Part shown: in pieces, positions 1 to 7,800 of the stretch
Layout of the letters: each line of letters starts with the position of its first letter
How positions within the stretch are numbered: the first letter of the stretch is position 1
Program-made: the position numbers and the translations under genes
Virus record (IMG/VR): IMGVR_UViG_3300046009_015999
Coordinates: 1 to 50,331 of that record
Strand: one strand, 5' to 3'
Length of the DNA: 50,331 nucleotides
Source of the DNA: a virus
The notes under the pieces: model-generated
The model's database searches: none
The model's input: only the letters and a program-made list of their open reading frames with translations
What the model was told of the DNA's origin: nothing

Positions 1-1236
1 GAATCTAATTGCGGAACTTGTGAAACTGTATGTGGTGCTGGTCAAGAGTGTTGCTCTGGTGTTTGTAAATCAGTACAAACAGATGAATCTAATTGCGGAA
101 CATGTGGTAACGCTTGTGCTGCTGGCGAACTATGTTGTTCTGGTGTTTGTAAATCAGTACAAACAGATGAATCTAATTGCGGAACTTGTGAAACTGTATG
201 TGGTGCTGGTCAAGAGTGTTGCTCTGGTGTTTGTAAATCAGTACAAACAGATGAATCTAATTGCGGAACATGTGGCAACGCTTGTGCTGCTGGCGAACTA
301 TGTTGTGGTGGTGTTTGTAAAATTGTACAAACAGACGAAGCAAACTGCGGAACTTGTGGTAACGCTTGTGCTGCTGGTCAAGAGTGTTGCGATGGTGTCT
401 GCAAAGCACTTCAAACAGATGAAGCTAATTGCGGAGCTTGCGGTAACGCTTGTAGTGCTGGCGAAGAATGTTGTTCTGGTGTTTGTAAAGCACTCCAAAC
501 AGATGAAGCTAATTGCGGAACATGTGAAACTATATGTGGTGCTGGTCAAGAATGTTGCTCTGGTGTTTGTAAATCAGTACAAACAGATGAAGAAAATTGC
601 GGAAATTGTGGAACTGTATGTGCTGCTGGTCAAGAATGTTGCGGTGGTATTTGCACAGCCGTACAAACAGATGAAGCTAGTTGTGGAGGTTGCGGAATAG
701 AGTGTGCTGCTGGCTACACCTGTTGTTCTGGTGTTTGTAGAAACACAGCAACCGATCTCAGCAATTGTGGAACATGCGGAAGCTCTTGTAGCGGAACATG
801 TTGCAACGGCTTTTGCAAAGCGACATATGAGGATGAATTAAATTGTGGTGATTGCGGAATAGAATGTGCTGTTGGCGAAACATGTTGCTCTGGTGTTTGT
901 AAAGCCGTACAAACAGATGAAGCAAACTGTGGAACTTGTGGAAACACTTGTGCTGCTGGTTACACATGTTGTTCTGGTGTTTGCAAAGCATTACAAACAG
1001 ATGAAGCTAACTGTGGAACTTGTGGAACTGTATGTGCTGCTGGCTACACATGTTGCGATGGTGTCTGCAAAGCACTTCAAACAGATGAAGCAAACTGCGG
1101 AACTTGCGGAAACGCTTGTGCTGCTGGAGAAACTTGTTGCTCTGGTGTTTGTGCAAATACAGAAACAAGTTCATCTAATTGTGGATCTTGCGGAAATGCA
1201 TGTCCAGCTGGCGAAACTTGCGAAGAAGGAATTTGT
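1..1236 (+). repeat. 84-bp tandem repeat encoding six-Cys modules
   Basis: The phrase encoding G-V-C-K recurs every 84 bases from about 58 to 1228, with one 78-base step near 730-808. Units at 1-84 and 169-252 are essentially identical, and units at 85-168 and 253-336 nearly so, giving a 168-bp higher-order repeat. Copies further right are more diverged. This indicates recent duplication at the left edge of the window. Confidence 0.85.
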
Positions 1237-1566
1237 TATCTGCCTCCACTAACGGTAAAATTAGTTTTCCGTGCTTTCGTATGTGCAAGTGATTTTTCAA
1301 ATCTTCCAAATGAACTTCCTGCTGGATCTAGAAGTGTTAATTTCACAATCACTGTTGGTGGAACTACTTTTGCCAGTGGTTCTGTTTCAAACATTGGACC
1401 CGGAGGAGTTGCAGCAACCTTAGCATCAATTACGATTCCAACAGGAACATCATTTAATATAAATATAAGTGGGTATGCTGGGTCGGCAATTATTGGTAGC
1501 ACTAGAGCATCTGGTCAAATGACTTATACTGGTGCTGTTAAAACTGCAGATAATAATGCATGTTAA
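1..1566 (+). CDS. Cysteine-rich tandem-repeat protein, 5'-truncated (Stig1-like repeats)
   Basis: The frame is open from base 1, so the true start lies outside the window; 521 codons are present before TAA at 1564. Residues 1-412 are about 15 units of 28 residues, each with six cysteines spaced C-x2-C-x3-C-x5-CC-x3-C (for example NCGTCGNACAAGELCCSGVC). This resembles the Stig1-like cysteine modules seen in secreted bacterial proteins. The last ~105 residues are nearly Cys-free, rich in Gly/Ser/Thr and predicted beta, like a fibre head or attachment domain. With fibre genes at the other end of the window, a virion surface or adhesin role is likely but inferred. The reading frames overlapping it in other phases are Leu/Val/Lys-rich shadows of the repeat. 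Confidence 0.8.
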   Translation, partial: ESNCGTCETVCGAGQECCSGVCKSVQTDESNCGTCGNACAAGELCCSGVCKSVQTDESNCGTCETVCGAGQECCSGVCKSVQTDESNCGTCGNACAAGELCCGGVCKIVQTDEANCGTCGNACAAGQECCDGVCKALQTDEANCGACGNACSAGEECCSGVCKALQTDEANCGTCETICGAGQECCSGVCKSVQTDEENCGNCGTVCAAGQECCGGICTAVQTDEASCGGCGIECAAGYTCCSGVCRNTATDLSNCGTCGSSCSGTCCNGFCKATYEDELNCGDCGIECAVGETCCSGVCKAVQTDEANCGTCGNTCAAGYTCCSGVCKALQTDEANCGTCGTVCAAGYTCCDGVCKALQTDEANCGTCGNACAAGETCCSGVCANTETSSSNCGSCGNACPAGETCEEGICYLPPLTVKLVFRAFVCASDFSNLPNELPAGSRSVNFTITVGGTTFASGSVSNIGPGGVAATLASITIPTGTSFNINISGYAGSAIIGSTRASGQMTYTGAVKTADNNAC

Positions 1567-1600
1567 AAAAACAGGCTTGATTTTCAAGCCTGTTTTTTTT
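1565..1600. terminator. Bidirectional intrinsic terminator
   Basis: A 10-bp perfect stem (ACAGGCTTGA at 1571-1580, TCAAGCCTGT at 1584-1593) with a 3-nt loop has an A-tract on the left and a T-tract on the right, so it ends transcription from both sides. It separates the convergent Cys-repeat gene and the membrane-protein gene. Confidence 0.9.
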
Positions 1601-1619
1601 CTTTAATTTAGAATTTTTT

Positions 1620-1922
1620 CTATTCTTTGTAGGATACCCATCGGTTACGAACGAATAAAAGATTTGCAAAAAACCCACAAAAGGCAGAAATCAGATTTCC
1701 AGCAAATGGAACATATAGTTCACCTACCGGATTGAGCAAAAATGAGATTCCTAAAGAAAACCAAAAACTGCTGCATTCATGGCAAAGCATTGGAACATTA
1801 ACATATGGTATCTTAGCTACCAAGTTTCTAAATGGTCGTGCAACATCGGTGTCGGACCAAGCGTATGCGACACCGAGACATGCAACTAGATAAATTAAAA
1901 ATATCATAGGAAATAAACCCAC
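1620..1922 (-). CDS. Small membrane protein with CxxC...W motif (DUF1360-like)
   Basis: A 100-residue protein. Residues 1-22 are hydrophobic (MGLFPMIFLIYLVACLGVAY) and residues ~55-92 contain further membrane-spanning stretches. The central MLCHECSSFWFSL (CxxC followed by a Trp and a hydrophobic helix) recalls the DUF1360 family of small phage and Bacillus membrane proteins, where a CxxC precedes a helix. The start overlaps the end of the upstream minus-strand gene by 19 nt, suggesting translational coupling. Role unknown; the family match is from motif shape only. Confidence 0.6.
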   Translation of the reverse strand: MGLFPMIFLIYLVACLGVAYAWSDTDVARPFRNLVAKIPYVNVPMLCHECSSFWFSLGISFLLNPVGELYVPFAGNLISAFCGFFANLLFVRNRWVSYKE

Positions 1923-2323
1923 ATATAATCGAACTCTCGAACAACCGAGAAGCTTCTAAAAGTTTTTCCGGTAATAGTCTTGTTGAAATTAGCCCAAGCT
2001 TCATCACCAAGCTGCACCTTGAAAACCTTACCATTAATTGCGTTATTTACTCTTTTTAGCTTAATGGCTTCAAGTTCTTTAACTATCGCAGCTTTATCCT
2101 TGTAGTACTTTTCCAAAATGTTCGGATCAGCAGCTACTTTGTCGGAAAAAAACTTGCCAACCTTTCCTCTGCATGAGCAGTTTGGGTTGGTTTTTAATGT
2201 TGTTAGGTCGGCAAGAATATCTGGAAATTCCGCCTTTAGTTCAGCGAATAAGGTTTCATCCTTGATGATCATATAGATGAGATCTGGCATCGTGCCGAGA
2301 TCTACAGTGATTGTAGTTTCCAT
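1904..2323 (-). CDS. Hypothetical protein, 139 aa
   Basis: Not recognised. A soluble, Lys- and Glu-rich protein with a CSC pair at residues ~49-51 (NPNCSCRGKVGKFFSDK) and an aromatic C-terminus (FDYMWVYFL). A central helical stretch follows the Cys pair. It lies between the truncated polymerase gene and the small membrane protein on the same strand and overlaps the latter. Confidence 0.6.
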   Translation of the reverse strand: METTITVDLGTMPDLIYMIIKDETLFAELKAEFPDILADLTTLKTNPNCSCRGKVGKFFSDKVAADPNILEKYYKDKAAIVKELEAIKLKRVNNAINGKVFKVQLGDEAWANFNKTITGKTFRSFSVVREFDYMWVYFL

Positions 2324-2375
2324 AAAATTAATATAGTTTTATTGTTTTATTTTTTTGATTTTTAAAAATATTTTT

Positions 2376-3738
2376 TTACAAATCAAAACAAATAGATCTA
2401 CCGCCTCTAGCCTCAGACATGAATCGACTAAACAAAAGACCTTCATATACTGGATCGACATCAGTGATTCCAAGGCAATAACAAACCAAAGATCCACAAG
2501 CACTTCCTCTTCCGGGTCCTACAGCTTGAGTTCCATCACCACCGATATTTTCTCTACACCATTTTCTTGCTTCGTCAGTCATCATCTTTTGAATAAGAAA
2601 ATATGTACTAAAACCTTTGCGAGTTATAAGGCTCAACTCTTCAATTATTCTATTTTTATATTCTGTAGTCATTGGCAAATTACGATGTTTAAATCCTCTC
2701 AAGACTTCATCCTTAAGCCTTTGGTCACAATCTGGAAATATAGGTAGTTTCAGACTTCTATCTAATTCGACACCTTTTGCTTTACGACAAATCTCTACTG
2801 TATTCTTTTTAGCTTCGCAAAAAATTTCATAAGGAATAATATCTTTATAATCACTCAGCCACTTTTCATTAAGTTCTTCCTCAGATTTCATCCATAGATT
2901 AGCATCCTGCAATTCGAAGAAATCCTGCATTGAATCTTCTTTCATTGCCCTTTGAATTTCTTTTAATGTTCTGTTGGTCTGAACCATCAACATAAGTCTT
3001 TGCAAGTGACTATCTTCTTTACGGCAATAATGACAATCTTGCGTAAGAATAATCTTCAATCCAAATTTTTGCTTTGCTTTAACAATAAAAGCGTCATAAG
3101 GTTTTTGTTTAACAAAATCTAAAAGCATAATTTCAAGCAGATAATTTTCTTTACCAAACATCTGAATGTATCGTTCTATCATTTGAAATCCAGCTTCTTC
3201 TCCGCCAGCATCAAATGCTCTGCCAACTTCGCTGTTATAGCAACAACTTGTAAAAAATAAGCCTTCTTTATGCTTCTCAAGTTGTTCGTAATTTACTCTT
3301 GGCTTTCTATAAAATCCTTTCGTCCAACCCCAAGATGTCAAACGAACAAGATTTTTATATCCAGTTTCATTATATGCTATGGCTAATAAGTGTGGACTTG
3401 CTCTCAGTTCCAATAATTCACTTGGAGAGAGAGATTCAGAAAATTTTTGCATGTCCGACAAAGAAGAGGATTGTGGTTGCAATCTATTTACATAAAGTTC
3501 CGCAGCGAATATGGGAGAAAGTTTATTTTTCCCATATTTATCACATATCTTTTCGCATGCTTTGATTTGTCTGGGAACTGCTCCCAACATGCCATGATCA
3601 CTAATTGTAAGAAAATTTTGATTTATTTCTGTAGCACGAACCGAATATTCTTCGCATGTTCCAAGCCCATCGAGGACGGAAAAGTCGGAGTAACTAATGA
3701 AGGTGGAGATGTTCAAAACCAACAATCTCCACCTTCAT
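2376..3738 (-). CDS. dnaE: DNA polymerase III alpha (DnaE) N-terminal fragment: PHP plus start of palm; frameshifted and truncated
   Basis: The PHP domain (LTISDHGMLGAVPRQ, then FAAELYVN) is followed by the C-family polymerase signature GPGRGSACGSLVCYCLGITD. The best start is ATG at 3738 behind AAAGGAG; it reads MKVEIVGFEHLHLH and meets TAG at 3696-3694. Removing one T (3697/3696) would continue straight into SYSDFSVLDGLG, so the N-terminal metal-binding motif is interrupted by a one-base insertion. An uninterrupted 449-codon frame can begin only at TTG 3725, which loses HLHLH. The 3' end is also abnormal: the protein stops at ARGGRSICFDL, just where family members enter the catalytic PDxDxD motif and hundreds more residues. 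It is either a decaying gene, half of a split polymerase, or partly an assembly error. Confidence 0.8.
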
Positions 3739-3747
3739 TGTTACTCC
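3687..3747 (-). promoter_or_regulatory. Long hairpin burying the RBS and start codon of the polymerase fragment
   Basis: On the minus strand the 23-nt arm 3747-3725 (beginning GGAGTAACAATGAAGG) pairs with 3710-3687 across a 14-nt loop, with a single bulged A at 3695. The stem contains the Shine-Dalgarno GGAG, the ATG and the frameshift site. Translation from 3738 should be strongly repressed unless the helix is opened. Confidence 0.7.
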
Positions 3748-3765
3748 TTTCGTAAATGTCATTGT

Positions 3766-4554
3766 TCAATCTCTTTGTTTAGTTTGAAGCCAAATTAAAA
3801 ATTCTTGCTTATCGTACTTTGCATTTTTACGACAATTCTCAGAAGCTGAAATTGGTCGTAAATTTTCCAAACAATTGATCAAAGACAAATCCCAAATCTT
3901 ATGATCTGAAAACGCCTTGATTGGGAAAATATGGTCAATATGCCACTTTCCATTTTTTACCTTTTCATAATTCTCATGATTGATTATATGATTTTGCAAT
4001 TCTTTATAATCATAGCCAAGTAAAGCTGAAGTTTTAGACTTTTTTACTCTGCCAGTAACCGCCAAACTCATACTCAATAATTTATACGATCTCTGTCGAA
4101 ATATCAAGTCCATTTTAAATTTCTCTCGATCATCAACCCATTCATAATGATTTTCTCCAGATCGTTTGGCAATTCCGCAATCCCAACATCTTTTACCTGT
4201 TCTGAAATTATTCCAAGAGATCTTTGCTTCTTTGCCACAAGAACAAATATATCGCATATTCTTGGAAGACTTTTCGTATTGATCCAAAAGCGTACAACCA
4301 ACGGCTGCGAATTCAGATTTTATTTTTTCATGAGAATAAGAGAATCGTTCGCTTATTTTGCGAGAACCGCAATTTTTACATCTATTGCCAGATTTGAAAC
4401 TATAAAAAACAATTTTAGATTCGTTTCCACAAGAACAACGATACCTCATTGGTGTGCGAGCATTGATATAAGTATCTTCTAATAATTTGCAACCATTTTT
4501 TAAGAAGAAACTTTGAACGAATTGATAGGTAAGTCTTTGACTTGAATATTTCAT
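3766..4554 (-). CDS. Free-standing HNH homing endonuclease with zinc-finger repeats
   Basis: Residues ~25-135 hold two copies of a zinc-binding module (RYRCSCGNESKI...NRCKNCG and RYICSCGKEAKI...KRCWDCG), probably for DNA recognition. The C-terminus carries an HNH core: WHIDHIFPIKAF, then NCLENLRPISASENCRKN. The start is taken at 4554 (MKYSSQRL) because GGAGG lies just upstream; a longer frame reaches 4587 without an RBS. It sits directly upstream of the damaged polymerase gene, the usual habit of phage homing endonucleases. About 262 aa. Confidence 0.85.
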   Translation of the reverse strand: MKYSSQRLTYQFVQSFFLKNGCKLLEDTYINARTPMRYRCSCGNESKIVFYSFKSGNRCKNCGSRKISERFSYSHEKIKSEFAAVGCTLLDQYEKSSKNMRYICSCGKEAKISWNNFRTGKRCWDCGIAKRSGENHYEWVDDREKFKMDLIFRQRSYKLLSMSLAVTGRVKKSKTSALLGYDYKELQNHIINHENYEKVKNGKWHIDHIFPIKAFSDHKIWDLSLINCLENLRPISASENCRKNAKYDKQEFLIWLQTKQRD

Positions 4555-4558
4555 AAAA

Positions 4559-4581
4559 CCTCCAATATATTTAGTTGGAGG
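4559..4581 (-). promoter_or_regulatory. RBS-sequestering hairpin of the HNH gene
   Basis: On the minus strand CCTCCAA (4581-4575), loop CTAAATATA, then TTGGAGG (4565-4559) form a perfect 7-bp hairpin that captures the Shine-Dalgarno GGAGG 4 nt before ATG 4554. This resembles the T4 I-TevI leader, where the RBS is hidden in early RNA and an AT-rich late promoter sits in the hairpin. Confidence 0.65.
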
Positions 4582-4627
4582 CTTCACAATTATTTCAATC
4601 TTTTAGACGGTTCTGCAGAATTAAAAG

Positions 4628-4849
4628 TTATTTCTTAATTGATGCCTTTGTAGGTTCTTCAGACTGTATTTTTTTCCATTTTTCAAATTCATCAGATAAA
4701 GCTTGAGCTTGAGCTTCAAGTTCTTTTAATTTTACCTGTGTTTTTTCATAATACTCTTTTAATTGTTGTTTAATCTGTTTTTTCTCATTGTGAATTTCAG
4801 AAACTCGCTGAGAAAAAGTGACAAATTCATCTGATAATAGCCAATCCAT
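4628..4849 (-). CDS. Small coiled-coil protein, 73 aa
   Basis: Not recognised. Residues ~15-60 form a continuous charged coiled coil (EIHNEKKQIKQQLKEYYEK, LKELEAQAQALSDEFEKW), with a Lys-rich tail. It lies 11 nt downstream of the SpoVR gene on the same strand and is probably the last gene of the PrkA-YeaH-SpoVR operon. It could be a partner or chaperone of that system, but nothing in the sequence proves it. Confidence 0.65.
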   Translation of the reverse strand: MDWLLSDEFVTFSQRVSEIHNEKKQIKQQLKEYYEKTQVKLKELEAQAQALSDEFEKWKKIQSEEPTKASIKK

Positions 4850-4860
4850 AATTTTTTCCT

Positions 4861-7800
4861 TTATTTCTTTTCTCGAATTCTTACATTAGCAGGATCATTA
4901 TCGAAACATTCGAATACGACATCAGTACCATCATGACCTTTAGTGGAAAGAAAAACATCATTTCCCCAAATGAATCTTAGACCAACCAATACATCTCGAA
5001 CATAAGGCTCATGAAGCGGTCTGCCTTCAAATGTATGCTCAAGCATCAGATAGCCCTTACCACGATAATTAGGCTCTGTTAAACGAATATCTGGCAGTCC
5101 TCCATTTACATGGCGAGCCATCAACAATTTTTTTATCTTATTGTAATCATGACTTTCAAGAATCGTCTCTCCGCTTGGATAACGCTTATGTTCAAAGTAT
5201 TCTTGTTCTCGACAGAAATCCTCGGTAAAAAATTCATGTATTAAAGTTAGATCATCGTAATACTTTCTAACTTCAAATATTTTTTCCTTACCAAGCATTG
5301 CCTTGGTATCCCATTTTTCTTTCTTGCTAGAATTTGTGCAATCATCCCATTCATTGCCGAATTGACCTTTATCCCAACGATTGCGAATATCGGACAAAAG
5401 ATTATATCCTAGCTTATAAGGATTGGTGCTATATTTTCCACCAAGAACACCCATCTTGTGTGCAGCGTATTCAATGATTCCAGAATCATGAGTCTTTTGA
5501 CCCAAGCCGACATAACCCTGTTCTGCCATGATAACATGGTCAGTCATACTATTATGATTCATAAATCCACAAGCCGAATATCGATGACTTGTTTCTACTG
5601 TAATGTCATACACTGTATCTTTTCCAATTTTTTCGATAGAAACAATTTCATCTTCAAGTTTTTGATCAATAAACCATTTATGATTGTCAATATACTTCTT
5701 TAACTTTTGCTGTTTTCTAGATAATCCAAAACCTATTTGCTCATAATACTTTACCGCTTCCTGTCCGGTTATGCGTACATGCCAACAAGAATCTTTTTGT
5801 TTGCGTCTTGTTGATAATATGCAAAAATTCAACAAAACATTTTGTATTTGTCTGGAAAGAACTTCGCTTGCGGTGGAAAGAATGACACCAGCATTCCCCG
5901 CATAACCATCACAATCAAAATACGATCTTACAAAAGAAGCGATAACACTCTTGGGCGATTTAAGAATAATTTCTGGTATTTGCTTAATCCTAGCACAGAC
6001 TCCAGTTTTCATTCCCAAATAAACAAGTAGTTCTTCAAGTTCTTTTGAAGTTACAGAAATTCTATATCGACCATTTTTAGATGTGTCATCCCAACTAGAT
6101 TTACAATCTATACTAAATAATTTCTTTGTAAGACGAATATAATTATCGGCTTGATCTTTATCTCCAGTTGTTAAGCCAAGAGTTCTCTTGCTTTTAGATA
6201 TATGACCATCTCCAATCATATATCCAACAAATGAAGCAAATTCTTCATCCATAAAAAAAGGCAAAGATATACATTTCCTTTTATTTCTCATGCATGTCAT
6301 AGACTGATCATCATATTGCTTGAGCAATTTGTCTAAATTGTCATTTTTTTCTTCACCTTTATAATGATATTTTCTATAAACGACTTGAGACATAGTCACT
6401 GATGCTTTTTTACAAATTTGCTTCAATTCTATCCTTTTATTGGGCAATTTATAATCGATTTTTTGATATTTTTTCGTCCAAATATTTGAAAATGATATTT
6501 TAACTTTTTCACCTACATTCATTTTATCAAGACGAACCCAATCATTATTACCCATAATTCTATGATTATTTGAACCCTCAAAAACATATCCTCTTCTAGT
6601 TTCAATCCTATAAACATCACGATTTTCAAAAGTGAACCAATTTGTAACATTTCTAGATTTTTCACCATCATAAACCATAACAGGCAACTTTTTATCGACA
6701 ATTTCACCTAATGTCAAAATGCCCATATTTGTAGATACAAGAGAATCTTTTCGTCCGCAAGCCCATCCTTCGTTTAATACTTTGGTTTGTCTCTGTGGGA
6801 AAAAATAAATTGATTCTTCATAGATCATAGACATGATATCTTGTTGCCAAGGCTTAAGTGGAGCATTATCACGCAAAAATCCAAATATATCTTTAACTGG
6901 TTCTATAAAAAATCCAAGTTCTTCTGCAAGATCCTTATCTTTTACCTTTTCATTTTCTCTTTCTTTGAACTCTTTTGTGTTGATGTAATTATCCATATAA
7001 AATCGATCACTATCAACTTTAAGTCTTTTTGGAAATCTATAATTTCTTTTATCAATAATATTTCTATCTTTGATAACTTTTTGATGCCAAGCCGATGCTC
7101 CATCAACCAAAGTATCAATGCGAAGTAAATAATCAAGAAATTCAGTAACCTTTTCCTTGCCCCATCTAGCCATATATTTTTTAATACGGCTACTATGATT
7201 TGCCATGTTGTTCAACATGTTTGTATCAGTAGCAGAAAAGTGAATATTATTTTTAAAGAAATCATTATGACCAGTGGCGTGAGCGATAACAGTCAGATGA
7301 TCCAATAATGTGTTGCTATCTAAGCAATAGATGTAACATGGCGATGTGTTATGAGTAATCAATCCATATGCAATAAAATCATGAGCATCATGATCCAATG
7401 CAATATCAACAGTTTCGATCTCATCTCCATCAACAACATGCTCAACAACAAATAAAGGATTTGAAATAATATCTTTAATTTCATTTGGAACACTTAATCC
7501 TTGATTTTCTGCTCTTTGTACAAATGAAGAAAAAGAATTAATCCCAACTTTTTGTTTCTCGAACATTTTAATTGAATAGCCAAGACTATGGTTGTTATAT
7601 GTTGTAATGTTTAGATTTTTTGCCCACATAATCAATTGTTGTTGAATATATGGCAACTCCATACCTCCATTACGACAAAATTTTCTATCAAGTAATTTTT
7701 TAAGTAATTCTTGCTTATAGTTAAGCACAAAACCTATTCTATTGTAAAATTTATTTTCAGCCCAAATTCCCTTAATTTTAACAACATTAATATATTTTTG

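Noticed and set aside
20-700. Long Leu/Val/Lys-rich frame inside the Cys-repeat gene
   Set aside because: It is an out-of-phase shadow of the 84-bp repeat; the six-Cys frame in phase 1 explains the repeat.
2376-2400. Split-intein start CFDL at the end of the DnaE fragment
   Set aside because: Only four residues follow the Cys and the expected +1 residue would be Pro; too short for a split intein half.
3687-3700. Programmed +1 frameshift in DnaE
   Set aside because: CAT followed by TAG would require the His tRNA to re-pair on ATT, which is poor; mutation or sequencing error is more likely.
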